DNA of 38,222 bases from Cyanobacteria bacterium M_surface_10_m1_298 (GTDB lineage: Bacteria > Cyanobacteriota > Cyanobacteriia > PCC-6307 > Cyanobiaceae). The notes below the pieces were generated by a model. That model saw nothing but the letters and a program-made list of their open reading frames with translations. It searched no databases and was not told the DNA's origin. The translations under genes and the position numbers were made by a program. Location of the stretch: the NCBI GenBank assembly GCA_016882485.1, contig VGPT01000011.1, forward strand, positions 1 to 38,222, written 5' to 3'. How positions within the stretch are numbered: position 1 is the first letter of the stretch; the number at the start of each line of letters is the position of its first letter. Below, piece after piece: positions 15,618 through 24,198 of the stretch.

Positions 15618-17786
15618 ATGACACCCTCGCTGGTCTGTGCCCTGATCGCTTCCGCCTCTGCTGATGCTGCCCCTGAAGCGGCGAGGGCCCAGTGCCCCTA
15701 CTGCGGAGTGGGTTGCGGGCTCGAGTTGAAGCCCCCCAGCGAGCCCAGCGATCCCCAGTGGACGGCCCGCGGTGATCGCCACCATCCCTCGTCCCTCGGG
15801 CAGGTCTGCGTGAAGGGCGCCACGGTGGGCGAAACGCTGCACCACAACCGCCTCACCACTCCGCTGTGGCGGGAGAGCCTCGATCAACCGTTCGCGCCGA
15901 TCAGCTGGGAGCGGGCCTTTGCCGTGCTGGTGGATCGCATCCGCACCACCCTGGCCAGCCAAGGTCCGCAGGGCCTGGCGATCTATGGCTCTGGGCAGTT
16001 CCTTACCGAGGACTACTACGTCGCCAACAAGCTGCTCAAAGGCGCCCTGGGTAGCAACAACTTTGATGCCAACTCTCGCCTGTGCATGAGCTCGGCGGTT
16101 GCTGGCTATGCCCGCAGCCTCGGCTCCGATGGCCCCCCTTGCTGCTACGACGATCTCGACCACGCCGATCTGGTGTTCCTGATCGGCACCAACACCGCCG
16201 ACTGCCATCCGGTGCTGTTTCAGCGGCTGCTCAAGCGCAAGCGCAAGCAGAAAGAAGCCCTGCGGCTGGTGGTGGTCGACCCCCGCGCTACGGCGACTTC
16301 CGATCCGGCGGATCTGCATCTGGCGATTCGCCCTGGCACCGATCTGGTGCTGCTTCAGGGCATTGGTCATCTGCTGCTGGAGCTGCAAGCGCTGGATGAG
16401 CGCTTCATTGCCGAGCACACCGAGGGCTTCGCTGAGCTCAGGGAGCTGTGGAAGCAGTGGACGCCGCAGCGAGTGTGTGATCTCTGCGGGATCGCCGAAG
16501 CCGACCTACGCCAACTGGCCCAGTGGTGGGCCGAGGCCTCCGGGGTGCTCAGCCTCTGGTCGATGGGCGTGAACCAGAGCAGCGAAGGCACCGCCACCGT
16601 GGCCGGGATCATCAACCTGCATCTGGCTACCGCTCAGATCGGCCGCGCCGGAGCTGGCCCCTTCTCGCTCACGGGCCAGCCCAATGCCATGGGTGGCCGG
16701 GAAGCCGGAGGCCTGGCGCAGCTGCTTCCGGGGTATCGCTTCGTGGCCAACCCTGAGCACCGCGCCGAGGTGGAACGTCACTGGGGTTTTGCACCTGGTG
16801 CGATCGCCCCGGCACCCGGCCTGGCGGTGTGGGACCAGATCGAGGCGATGGAGCGCGGAGAGCTGGGGTTGTGGTGGGTGGCTGCCACCAACCCGCTGGT
16901 GAGCATGCCGGCCCTTGATCGGGTACGCGCGGCTGCGTCCAACTGTCCTCTGGTGGTGCTCAGCGAGGCCTATGCCGGCACCGAAACCGCCGAGGTGGCC
17001 CACCTGCTGTTGCCGGCCGCCCAGTGGAGTGAAAAGAGCGGCGTGATGACGAACTCCGAGCGGCGCGTCACCCTTTGCCCCACCTTCCGTGAGCCACCCG
17101 GCCTAGCGCGACCCGATTGGGCGATCTTTGCGGAGCTGGGCCGCCGGCTCGGGTTCGAGCAGCAGTTCAGCTATGGCTCCGCCGCAGAGGTGTATACCGA
17201 GTTCACCGCGCTCACCGCCGGCCGGGTGTGTGATCTCAGCGGGCTCAGCCATGGGCTGCTGGCGGAGCATGGACCCCAGCAATGGCCATTCCCCTCCGGC
17301 AGTGAACCCGGCAGCGGCGCAGCGCGGCTCTACACCGACCATCGCTTCCCGACCGCGACCGGCAAGGCCCGCCTCTTGGCAGAGCAGCCGATGGGGCTGG
17401 CGGAACCCCCCTGCGAGCAGTATCCGTTGGTGCTCACGGTGGGTCGCTACCTGGGCCACTGGCACACCATGACCCGCACCGCCCATGTTGCGCGGGTGGC
17501 GAAGCAGCACCCGGAGGCGCTCCTGGAAGTACACCCCACCGATGCGGCGCGCCATGGCCTCACCGATGGCGCTAAGGCCGATGTGCGTTCACGCCGCGGT
17601 GTGATCACCGCACGGGTCCAAGTCAGTGATCGCATTCGCGCGGGCACCGTGTTTCTCCCCATGCATTGGGGTGCCAGTCAGGTCAACGCCTGTGAGGCCA
17701 ACCGGTTGATGCATGAGCTGGGTTGCCCCCTTTCGAAGCAGCCCGAGCTCAAGGCGGCGGCCGTGACCCTCTCCGCCACCAGCTGA
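15618..17786 (+). CDS. narB: Ferredoxin-nitrate reductase NarB
   Basis: Reduces nitrate to nitrite with electrons from reduced ferredoxin in the cytoplasm. 722 aa from ATG 15618. The N-terminal 4Fe-4S ligands are CPYCGVGC and the later VCVKG cysteine. The Mo ligand is Cys156 in SRLCMSSAVAGY. The MGD domain blocks (LIGTNTADCHPV, LWSMGVNQSSEG, GAGPFSLTGQPNAMGGREAGG) and the C-terminal domain (GRYLGHWHTMTRT, VFLPMHWG) are typical of the cyanobacterial NarB and assimilatory Nas family. The 25-residue stretch before the first cluster cysteine is longer than in several relatives, so the start is slightly uncertain. The Moco genes around it and NrtABCD make the assignment firm. Confidence 0.97.
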   Translation: MTPSLVCALIASASADAAPEAARAQCPYCGVGCGLELKPPSEPSDPQWTARGDRHHPSSLGQVCVKGATVGETLHHNRLTTPLWRESLDQPFAPISWERAFAVLVDRIRTTLASQGPQGLAIYGSGQFLTEDYYVANKLLKGALGSNNFDANSRLCMSSAVAGYARSLGSDGPPCCYDDLDHADLVFLIGTNTADCHPVLFQRLLKRKRKQKEALRLVVVDPRATATSDPADLHLAIRPGTDLVLLQGIGHLLLELQALDERFIAEHTEGFAELRELWKQWTPQRVCDLCGIAEADLRQLAQWWAEASGVLSLWSMGVNQSSEGTATVAGIINLHLATAQIGRAGAGPFSLTGQPNAMGGREAGGLAQLLPGYRFVANPEHRAEVERHWGFAPGAIAPAPGLAVWDQIEAMERGELGLWWVAATNPLVSMPALDRVRAAASNCPLVVLSEAYAGTETAEVAHLLLPAAQWSEKSGVMTNSERRVTLCPTFREPPGLARPDWAIFAELGRRLGFEQQFSYGSAAEVYTEFTALTAGRVCDLSGLSHGLLAEHGPQQWPFPSGSEPGSGAARLYTDHRFPTATGKARLLAEQPMGLAEPPCEQYPLVLTVGRYLGHWHTMTRTAHVARVAKQHPEALLEVHPTDAARHGLTDGAKADVRSRRGVITARVQVSDRIRAGTVFLPMHWGASQVNACEANRLMHELGCPLSKQPELKAAAVTLSATS

Positions 17787-17796
17787 GGGCTTGACT

Positions 17797-18381
17797 TCAG
17801 CGTCCGAGCAGCTGCGGAGAGACCCGCAGCAGAGGTTGAGGCCCAGCGTCTTGCTCCAGCAACCCCTGTTCGCGCCAGCGTGAAAACTGCCGCGTCACCG
17901 TGACCCGGGTGTGCCCGCTCAAGGCGGCCAAGTCCCCATGGGTGAGGCGCAGAGGGAGTTCATACCAGTCGCCATTGCGGCGGCCCAGTTGCTCCACCAG
18001 GAGCTGCAGTAGGGCAACAATCCGTTTCTGGGCGTCGTGGAGATTGCGAATGAACAGCAGGGCGAGGGTCCAGTCGTGAAGGCTGTGAGCACCCTCATCC
18101 GGTTGCCCGATTGAATCCTCCACCAGCTGCGCAGGGCTCAGGGCCTCAAGGTGGAGCCGGCTGTTGCGCAGCAGATCCAAGGGGAGCTGATCACCGGCCT
18201 GGAGGAAGCCAAGGATGACCGGTTGAGCCTGAAGAGCCTCTTCTTGGGGTTTGGAGGCCGATACGCGCACCAGTCCTGAACGCACAGTCAGACATTCGAG
18301 TTGCCTGACGGGCCTGGGGTCCAGCAGAACCTTGGCCCCGGGCTTCAGGCTCAGGGCCGCTGGCGCCTCAGTCGTCGTCAT
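17797..18381 (-). CDS. Crp/Fnr-family transcriptional regulator at the end of the nrt operon
   Basis: 194 aa, shorter than the global regulator NtcA (about 222 aa) and divergent from it. The N-terminal two thirds should form a cyclic-nucleotide-like sensor barrel (LKPGAKVLLDPRPVRQLECL, GLVRVSASK), joined by a long dimer helix to a winged helix (LRLTHGDLAALSGHTRVTVT, near residues 146-165). The recognition helix HTRVTVTRQFSRW resembles that of NtcA (TRVTVTR). The start overlaps nrtD by 14 nt, so it is the last gene of the nrt operon. It may be a pathway-specific regulator of nitrate genes. The ligand and targets are unknown. Confidence 0.82.
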   Translation of the reverse strand: MTTTEAPAALSLKPGAKVLLDPRPVRQLECLTVRSGLVRVSASKPQEEALQAQPVILGFLQAGDQLPLDLLRNSRLHLEALSPAQLVEDSIGQPDEGAHSLHDWTLALLFIRNLHDAQKRIVALLQLLVEQLGRRNGDWYELPLRLTHGDLAALSGHTRVTVTRQFSRWREQGLLEQDAGPQPLLRVSPQLLGR

Positions 18382-19207
18382 GGGCGTAACGGCGATAGAG
18401 GAAGTCGAGGGCGTGGTTGCGCAGCTGGCCGTAGCGCGGATCGTCCTGGATCGATTCGAAGCTGCGGGGCCGCTCGAAGGGCACCTCCATGATTTCGCCG
18501 ATGGTGGCGGAGGGACCGTTGGTCATCATCACGATCCGATCGGAGAGGAACAGGGCCTCATCAATGTCGTGGGTGATCATCAGCACGGTGGGTTTGTGCT
18601 CACGCCAGATGGCCAGCAACTCCTCCTGCAGCTCTTCTTTGGTGATCGCATCGAGGGCGCCGAAGGGTTCATCGAGCACCAGAACTTCCGGCCGCACGGC
18701 CAGGGCCCGGGCGATGGCCACCCGCTGGCGCATACCTCCTGAAATCTGGGCGGGCCGTTTGCGGCGCGCTTCGATCAAACCCACCATCTCGAGGTGATGG
18801 GTGACGGTCTGGGCGCGGGAGGCGGCGTCCAGTTCGGGCCGGGCTGCTTTCACCGCCAGATCCACGTTCTGCTCCACCGTTTTCCAGGGCAGCAGTGAGT
18901 AGTTCTGGAACACCACCATCCGGTCGGGGCCGGGGCGATCGATCGGCACATCCCGGAGGGTCACGCTGCCGCTGCTGGGTTGGAGAAAGCCCGACACCAT
19001 GTTGAGCAGGGTGCTTTTGCCGCAGCCGGAGTGGCCGATCACACAGATGAATTCACCCTGGGCCACCTCCAGGTTGATCTCCTTCAGGGCCTCAAAGGGG
19101 CCCCGTTGAGTGTGGAACACCTGCCCCACATTGTTGAAAGAGAGGTAGGGCTGGTCTCGCTGCTCGGTGGCGGTCGTCAGGGGTGCACGGGTCATGGCGC
19201 TGGTCAT
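18368..19207 (-). CDS. nrtD: Nitrate ABC transporter ATP-binding protein NrtD
   Basis: 279 aa ATPase subunit. Walker [10 protein letters not shown] near residue 58, Q-loop [11 protein letters not shown], signature [15 protein letters not shown], Walker [14 protein letters not shown] and H-loop MITHDIDEA are all intact. It lacks the extra C-terminal solute-binding domain found in NrtC. Only one base separates it from the nrtC stop. The paralogous bicarbonate transporter CmpD is very similar; the nitrate assignment rests on the surrounding nar and nir genes. Confidence 0.94.
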   Translation of the reverse strand: MTSAMTRAPLTTATEQRDQPYLSFNNVGQVFHTQRGPFEALKEINLEVAQGEFICVIGHSGCGKSTLLNMVSGFLQPSSGSVTLRDVPIDRPGPDRMVVFQNYSLLPWKTVEQNVDLAVKAARPELDAASRAQTVTHHLEMVGLIEARRKRPAQISGGMRQRVAIARALAVRPEVLVLDEPFGALDAITKEELQEELLAIWREHKPTVLMITHDIDEALFLSDRIVMMTNGPSATIGEIMEVPFERPRSFESIQDDPRYGQLRNHALDFLYRRYAHDDD

Positions 19208-19208
19208 C

Positions 19209-21215
19209 TCAATGGGCAGCGAGGGGGCGTTGGCTCGAGCCGCTGGGCAGCGGGATGCTCTCCAGAGCGGTGGCGCGGCTGTAGGGCAGTTGCTTCAGGT
19301 AATCGAGCGGGTTGTCCTGATCGAAGGCCAGGCCATCGGCGAGGGCGAAGGGTGCCCGTTCCGGCCTGAGGTCGGCAAAGCCGGCGCGCTCCAGAGCACG
19401 GCTGCAGAGGTCGCTGCGATACACATGGCTGAGCAGCTCCAAGCGATTGGAGGGGAAAGGGCTCCAGCCCCAACGGCTGAACTGGCTGAGGATCCAGCTG
19501 CCCTCTGCGCTGTTGGCCAGGTGAGCCCTGTCGCTGTGGAAGCGATTCAAGGGAAGGCGCACGCCGCTGGGTACGTCGCTGCCGAAGTCGAACTGACTCT
19601 GTAAGGCCAGAGCGGAGCCTTTGCCCAACCACTGGCTAGCGCCGAGCAGGCCCACGAGATGGTCGTGTTCGGCCGGGTCTTCGCAGAGCTGGCCACCACG
19701 CATCAGGGCGGCGCTGAGATCCAGCAGAGCGTCCTGGTGGTTCAGCGCCCAGTTCTCGTGGCAGGTGAGCACCTTTTCGGGGTGGTCACTCCAGATGTCG
19801 AGATCGGTGGCCAACAGCGTGACCAGCCCTGCTTCCAGGGCCTTGGCCACGCGGTAGCGACCGGCGATGAAGCCATCGATCTCGCCAGCCCGGAGTGTGG
19901 CCTCCATCGCCATGGGCGAGAGAGCCATTAGCTCCACATCGCGATCGGGGTCAATGCCGCCGCTGGCGAGCCAATGGCGCAGCAACAGCTCCTGCATGTT
20001 GCCTTTGTGGGCCACCGCCAGGCGCAGCCGTGTTCCGGTGCCCTTGATCTGGGCGGCCAGGCTGCCGAGATCCTGGATGCCGAGATCAGAGAAGCGACGA
20101 GCCAGGCAGAGGGCGTTGCCGCTGCGGGTCACGGTCATCGGGGTGACGGCCGGCCAGGCGCCCTGGCCTCCCAAGCCAAGGGTCAGGGCCAGGGGCGTGG
20201 TAGCGGAGGTGATCGCCACGTCGAGTTCGCCGGCCTTCAGCTGATCTTCCAGGGTTTGCCAGCGATCGAAGGCCACGGGCTTGAGCTCGAGGCCGCGTTG
20301 CTGCAGCAAGCCGCGATCCATAGCCATCGCCAAGGGGGCGATGTCGAGGCCGGGCAGGTAGCCCAGCCGCACGGTTTGCACCGCAGGGGCAGCCACCGGC
20401 ACCACGGAGGGGCGACTCTGCTTGCGCTGCTTGAGACGCCGCTGCTGTTGCAGGAAGCTGATCAACTCGCTGCGCAGGTGGTAGTAATCGGGGTGATCCA
20501 TCACGTCCAAGCGCTGGCGCGGCCGCGGCAACGGGACGTTCAGGATCTGCCCGATGCCGGCCTCCGGACCGTTGGTCAGACACACCACCCGATCGGAGAG
20601 CAGCAGCGCTTCATCCACGTCGTGGGTCACCATCACGGTGGTGACGCCCGCCTGCTGACAGATCTGCATCAGTTGCTGTTGCAGGTTGCCGCGGGTGAGG
20701 GCGTCGAGGGCGCCGAAGGGCTCATCGAGGAGCAGCAGCCGCGGGCGAATTGCCAGGGCCCGGGCGATCGCGACCCGTTGTTTCATGCCCCCGGAGAGTT
20801 CACCGGGAAACTTGTCTGCGGCAGCGCCCAGACCCACCAGCTGGATGCTCTGCTCGATGCGCTCACGGCGCTCGGCTTCGCTGGAGCCCGTCATCACGTT
20901 GTCCACCGCCAGGGCGATGTTCTGACGCACGGTCTGCCAGGGCAGCAGCGAGTAGTTCTGGAACACCACCATCCGGTCGGGCCCGGGATCGGTGACCTGA
21001 CGGCCATCCATCAAGATGCCGCCGGTGCTGGCCTGGTTGAGGCCAGCCATCAGGTTGAGCAGGGTGGATTTGCCGCAACCGGAGTGGCCGATCAGGGAGA
21101 TGAACTCACCTTCCGCGATCGTGAGGTCGATGTCCTTGAGGGCCACGTAGCGGCCGCCGTCATCCAGGGGGAACACCTGGGTGACGTCATCAACCGTGAG
21201 CAAGGGGAGGGCCAT
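19209..21215 (-). CDS. nrtC: Nitrate ABC transporter ATP-binding/regulatory protein NrtC
   Basis: 668 aa fusion typical of cyanobacterial nitrate importers. Residues about 1-255 are an ABC ATPase (Walker [10 protein letters not shown], signature [16 protein letters not shown], Walker [14 protein letters not shown]). After a basic linker near residue 262, the C-terminal domain (from [19 protein letters not shown]) resembles the solute-binding protein NrtA. In characterised systems that domain mediates inhibition of uptake when ammonium is present. It follows nrtB by 2 nt. The alternative CmpC role in bicarbonate uptake is less likely in this context. Confidence 0.95.
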   Translation of the reverse strand: MALPLLTVDDVTQVFPLDDGGRYVALKDIDLTIAEGEFISLIGHSGCGKSTLLNLMAGLNQASTGGILMDGRQVTDPGPDRMVVFQNYSLLPWQTVRQNIALAVDNVMTGSSEAERRERIEQSIQLVGLGAAADKFPGELSGGMKQRVAIARALAIRPRLLLLDEPFGALDALTRGNLQQQLMQICQQAGVTTVMVTHDVDEALLLSDRVVCLTNGPEAGIGQILNVPLPRPRQRLDVMDHPDYYHLRSELISFLQQQRRLKQRKQSRPSVVPVAAPAVQTVRLGYLPGLDIAPLAMAMDRGLLQQRGLELKPVAFDRWQTLEDQLKAGELDVAITSATTPLALTLGLGGQGAWPAVTPMTVTRSGNALCLARRFSDLGIQDLGSLAAQIKGTGTRLRLAVAHKGNMQELLLRHWLASGGIDPDRDVELMALSPMAMEATLRAGEIDGFIAGRYRVAKALEAGLVTLLATDLDIWSDHPEKVLTCHENWALNHQDALLDLSAALMRGGQLCEDPAEHDHLVGLLGASQWLGKGSALALQSQFDFGSDVPSGVRLPLNRFHSDRAHLANSAEGSWILSQFSRWGWSPFPSNRLELLSHVYRSDLCSRALERAGFADLRPERAPFALADGLAFDQDNPLDYLKQLPYSRATALESIPLPSGSSQRPLAAH

Positions 21216-21217
21216 CC

Positions 21218-22081
21218 TCAGTTGCCTCCCTTGGCGACACGGCTGCCGACATAGGCCACCAGGCGATCCAGGGCCAGGCCCACGACGCCCACATAAATGA
21301 TGGCGAGAATGATCTGGCTGGAGCTGGAATCGCCGCCGGCGTTATAGGCATCCCAGATGAAATAGCCGATACCGCCGTCGGCTTTGAGCATTTCAGCGGC
21401 CACGATCGCCAACCAGGCCAGACCCACCGAAATCCGCAGACCGGTGAAGACGTAGGGAACCGTGGCCGGGATCACGATGTTGCGGATGTAGGCGCCTTTG
21501 CGCAGCCGCAGCACCCGCGCCACGTTGGTGTAATCCTGCGGGATTTCGCGGATGCCAACGGCCGTATTGATGATGATCGGCCAGATGGCGGTTATGAAGA
21601 TCACGAAGATCGCCGAAGTATTGGCGTCTTGGAACACCATTAACGAGATCGGGAACCAGGCCAGAGGCGGCACCGTGCGCAGCACCTGAATCACCGGATC
21701 GAGGCCTTTGCCGATGAAGCGGTTCAGGCCGAGCACGCCACCAATGGCGATCCCAACCACAGCCGCCAGGCCATAGCCCAAGGCCACCCGTTGCAGCGAG
21801 ATCAGGATCTGCCAACCGAGGCCTTTGCTAGTGCCCCCGTCATCGAAGAACGGTTGGCTGATGTACGGATCCCAAGTTTCTACGATCACGTTGATCGGCC
21901 CTGGCAGCCGTGCCATGCCGAGGATCAGCGAGAGGATCTGCCAGGCGATCAGGAACCCGCCGATGCAGATCAGGTAAGGCATCAGGTTGCGCAGGCCCGG
22001 TTGCAGGCGGCCCAGTTTCGAAGGCCGTCTGGAACGGCTGCCGGGTGTGATCGCAGTCATCAGAGACGTGAATGAAGACAA
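21218..22081 (-). CDS. nrtB: Nitrate ABC transporter permease NrtB
   Basis: 287 aa inner-membrane permease of the binding-protein-dependent transport family. There are about six hydrophobic segments. The EAA-like loop lies around VARVLRLRKGAYIRNIVIPATVP (start near residue 187), followed by GLRISVGLAWLAIVAAEML, which is characteristic of the nitrate/sulfonate/taurine permeases. NrtB dimerises and couples to NrtC and NrtD. It is separated from nrtA by 91 nt, the only sizeable gap in the operon. Confidence 0.95.
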   Translation of the reverse strand: MSSFTSLMTAITPGSRSRRPSKLGRLQPGLRNLMPYLICIGGFLIAWQILSLILGMARLPGPINVIVETWDPYISQPFFDDGGTSKGLGWQILISLQRVALGYGLAAVVGIAIGGVLGLNRFIGKGLDPVIQVLRTVPPLAWFPISLMVFQDANTSAIFVIFITAIWPIIINTAVGIREIPQDYTNVARVLRLRKGAYIRNIVIPATVPYVFTGLRISVGLAWLAIVAAEMLKADGGIGYFIWDAYNAGGDSSSSQIILAIIYVGVVGLALDRLVAYVGSRVAKGGN

Positions 22082-22172
22082 GAGGACTCCACCGGCCGCT
22101 GCGGCAGCAGTCGTGGAGGAGTTGGAGTTGATCGATTGAGGCGGAGGTAGCCCGCAGGCTCCCCGGCGCGCA
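22082..22172 (-). other. nrtA-nrtB intergenic segment
   Basis: A 91-nt gap in an otherwise tightly packed operon. On the minus strand it contains a short stem (AGCC/GGGCT around 22146-22160) soon after the nrtA stop. Such a stem could stabilise the nrtA mRNA so that more binding protein than permease is made. No T-run terminator is present. Confidence 0.3.
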
Positions 22173-23477
22173 TCAGCTCAGGGCCTTGATCTTGAGGCTG
22201 TCGAGGTAGGCCTTGGGGTTCTCAGGGTCGAACACCACACCATCGAAGAAGGTTTCCTTGCCACGCGAATCGCTCGCGGGAATCGCACCCTGCTGGCCGA
22301 TGGCGGTGGCGGCTTCCTTCCAGAGGTCGGCGCGGTTCACCTTGTTCACCAGAGCATCGATGTCGGTGTTAGCCGGCAGATAGCCCCAGCGCATGTCCTC
22401 GGTCACGAACCATTTGTCGTGGCTCTTGTAGGGGAAGGAGGCGTTGCCATCCCAGAACAGCATCTTGTAGGGGCTGTTCTTCACATCACGGCCATCGCCG
22501 TAGTTCACATTGCCAGCCAGGCGCGGCTTGATGTCGGCAACGGGCGCCTTGATGTACTTGTCCTTGGAGATGATTTCGCACATCTCGTCGAGGTTGGCGG
22601 GATCCTGGCACCAGATCTGGGCTTCCTGAACGGCCATCAACATCGCCTTGGCAGCCTTGGGGTTCTTATCCACCCAATCAGCGCGCATCGAGAAGGATTT
22701 CTCGGGGTGCTTGTCCCAGAGTTCGCCGGTCTGAGCAGCGGTGTAGCCCAGCTTCTTGTTCACCAGGCGCTGGTTCCAGGGCTCACCCACGCAGAAGGTG
22801 TCCATGGTGCCGGTCTGCATGTTGGCCACCATCTGCGGCGGCGGGATCACCACCAGGTCGGCGTCCGCGTTGGGGTCGATGCCGTTGGCGGCCAGCCAGT
22901 AGCGCATCCACAGATCGTGGGTGCCGCCCGGGAAGGTGACGGCCGCCTTGAACTTCTTGCCCTGGGCCTTGCGGCCCTCCACGGCCTTCTTCAGTCCGGC
23001 GGCGTTGTCGATGGTGAGATCGGTGTCGAGGAACTCCTTCGACACCGAGATCCCCTGCCCCTGGGTGTTGAGCCGCGCCAGCGTGTACATCGGTAGCGGC
23101 TGCTTGCTCTTGGTGATCTTGCCGGCCGTGAGCAGCAGGGGCATCGGCGAGAGGATGTGGGCGCCATCGATGCCGCCCTTGGCGCTGCCGAGCTCGAGGT
23201 TGTCGCGGGTGACGGCCCAGGAGGTCTGCTTCACCACCTTCACGTCCGGCATGCCGTGCTTGGCGAACAGGCCCTTTTCCTTGGCGATGATCAGGGGAGC
23301 GCTGTCGGTGAGGGCGATGAAGCCGAGCGTGGCGCCAGCCACTTCAGGAGCTTCAGCACCGGTGGCGGCGCTTTGAGCAGGGGGTTTCTTGCTGCCACCA
23401 CAGGCAGCCAGCCACATCGCACCGGCGGCCGTGCCAGCGGTGGTGATCAGAAATTTGCGGCGCGACAGGTTGGACAT
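22173..23477 (-). CDS. nrtA: Nitrate ABC transporter substrate-binding lipoprotein NrtA
   Basis: 434 aa. The N-terminus has a twin-arginine pattern (LSRRKFLITTAG) followed by a lipobox (LAAC), so it is exported, probably by Tat, and anchored at the plasma membrane by Cys26. The mature part begins with a Pro/Ala-rich linker and then the NrtA/CmpA fold (LGFIALTDSAPLIIAKEKGLF, FPGGTHDLWMRYWLAANGID, MRADWVDKNPKAAKAML). It binds nitrate and nitrite and delivers them to NrtB. CmpA for bicarbonate is a close paralog; the nar/nir context supports nitrate. Confidence 0.95.
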   Translation of the reverse strand: MSNLSRRKFLITTAGTAAGAMWLAACGGSKKPPAQSAATGAEAPEVAGATLGFIALTDSAPLIIAKEKGLFAKHGMPDVKVVKQTSWAVTRDNLELGSAKGGIDGAHILSPMPLLLTAGKITKSKQPLPMYTLARLNTQGQGISVSKEFLDTDLTIDNAAGLKKAVEGRKAQGKKFKAAVTFPGGTHDLWMRYWLAANGIDPNADADLVVIPPPQMVANMQTGTMDTFCVGEPWNQRLVNKKLGYTAAQTGELWDKHPEKSFSMRADWVDKNPKAAKAMLMAVQEAQIWCQDPANLDEMCEIISKDKYIKAPVADIKPRLAGNVNYGDGRDVKNSPYKMLFWDGNASFPYKSHDKWFVTEDMRWGYLPANTDIDALVNKVNRADLWKEAATAIGQQGAIPASDSRGKETFFDGVVFDPENPKAYLDSLKIKALS

Positions 23478-23527
23478 GGGCGCGAAGCGTCTGGATGGAT
23501 GAACGGGTTGAACAACGCACGCCAGCC

Positions 23528-23551
23528 CTGAAGAAGGCAGGCGTTCTTCAG
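23528..23551. repeat. Inverted repeat in the nrtA leader
   Basis: Perfect 8-bp arms CTGAAGAA and TTCTTCAG with an 8-nt loop; outer AGCC/GGCT pairs can extend the stem after a 3-nt bulge. It lies about 50-75 nt upstream of the nrtA start and would form in the mRNA leader if transcription begins upstream. I do not recognise a known riboswitch. Confidence 0.4.
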
Positions 23552-23653
23552 ACGGGCTCTCAACAACGGGCCACGTTCCGGTTAATTCAGATTCGGGTTG
23601 GCGCTCAAGCTGACCAACAAACCCAAGAGATCACGCGGGTCAGACCGTCTCTG

Positions 23654-23667
23654 GTGGCCGTTGCTAC
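23654..23667 (-). promoter_or_regulatory. NtcA-like box upstream of nrtA
   Basis: On the minus strand this reads GTAGCAACGGCCAC, a GTA-N8-CAC one base off the NtcA consensus, 176 nt before the nrtA ATG. It overlaps the stop codon of the nitrate-reductase-associated gene. A poor -10 candidate (TGATCT) follows at 20 nt. An internal promoter here would let nrtABCD be expressed separately from the two genes upstream. Confidence 0.4.
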
Positions 23668-24191
23668 GAATTTGTTGATTGGGGCCCGTCTTGGTGTTCC
23701 AGCGAACCTGCATTTGGTGGCGGTTGCAGCAGCACCTCGCTGAAGGCCGCTTCCAAGTTGTGGTGGTCATGGCCCGGGCGGGCCAGTTTGCAGAGGGCGA
23801 ACCGCTCCAGTTCCGCCAGCCGCGCCCACTGCGTCACGCTCAGGCTGATCCCCCGTTGCGCTGCAGCGCGCTCCACGTCTGGAGGGAGGGCATCGGTTTG
23901 CTGCCACGGTTCTGAGAGGGCCGCCGGCAGGGGCTTGGCCTCCCCTTCAGCCATTGCAGCCGTGAGGGTCTGCAGGTGCGCCCGCAGCGTCCGAAGCGAT
24001 GGGGGGTCGTCGGGCCAGAGCACGATCTCCTCGCGCTCGGGCTGGCTCATGGCCAACCAGTGGCTGAGCTTGAGTTTCAAGCCGATCAGATCGAGCTTGC
24101 GCCGCACGCAGAGGGGAATGCAGCGCCAGCTGCCCAGGAAGTCTTGCTCAAAGGAGAAGCAATGTTGGGCTTGGGGGAGGGCGATGGCCAT
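23664..24191 (-). CDS. Nitrate reductase associated protein (Nitr_red_assoc family)
   Basis: 175 aa from ATG 24191 (MAIALPQAQ). The family is recognised from the FSFEQDFLGSWRCIPLCVRRKLDLIGLKL opening (starting near residue 11) and the LSHWLAMSQPEREEIV segment. The C-terminal part is more variable and helical. The family is repeatedly found beside assimilatory nitrate reductase genes in cyanobacteria, but its biochemical role is not known. It has Cys residues near positions 9, 23 and 27. The longer frame to 24245 overlaps the upstream gene and is not favoured. It lies 7 nt after the TrpD2-like gene and upstream of nrtA. Confidence 0.85.
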   Translation of the reverse strand: MAIALPQAQHCFSFEQDFLGSWRCIPLCVRRKLDLIGLKLKLSHWLAMSQPEREEIVLWPDDPPSLRTLRAHLQTLTAAMAEGEAKPLPAALSEPWQQTDALPPDVERAAAQRGISLSVTQWARLAELERFALCKLARPGHDHHNLEAAFSEVLLQPPPNAGSLEHQDGPQSTNS

Positions 24192-24198
24192 GGCGGGC

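Noticed and set aside
15618-17786. narB considered as a dissimilatory or periplasmic reductase
   Set aside because: There is no Tat signal peptide; the N-terminal CPYCGVGC motif and the nrt/nirA context indicate the cytoplasmic ferredoxin-linked enzyme.
19974-21254. 426-aa plus-strand ORF opposite nrtC
   Set aside because: It lies wholly opposite nrtC, whose ABC motifs are certain, and its composition (Gln, His and Gly rich) is that of an antisense shadow.
18368-23477. The ABC operon considered as the bicarbonate transporter CmpABCD
   Set aside because: Cmp and Nrt proteins are close paralogs, but all the surrounding genes concern nitrate, nitrite or the molybdenum cofactor and no cmpR-like LysR gene is adjacent.
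23507-23520. GT-N10-AC match just before the nrtA start
   Set aside because: It lacks the GTA and TAC half-sites and is 30 nt from the ATG, too close for an activator site with a leader.
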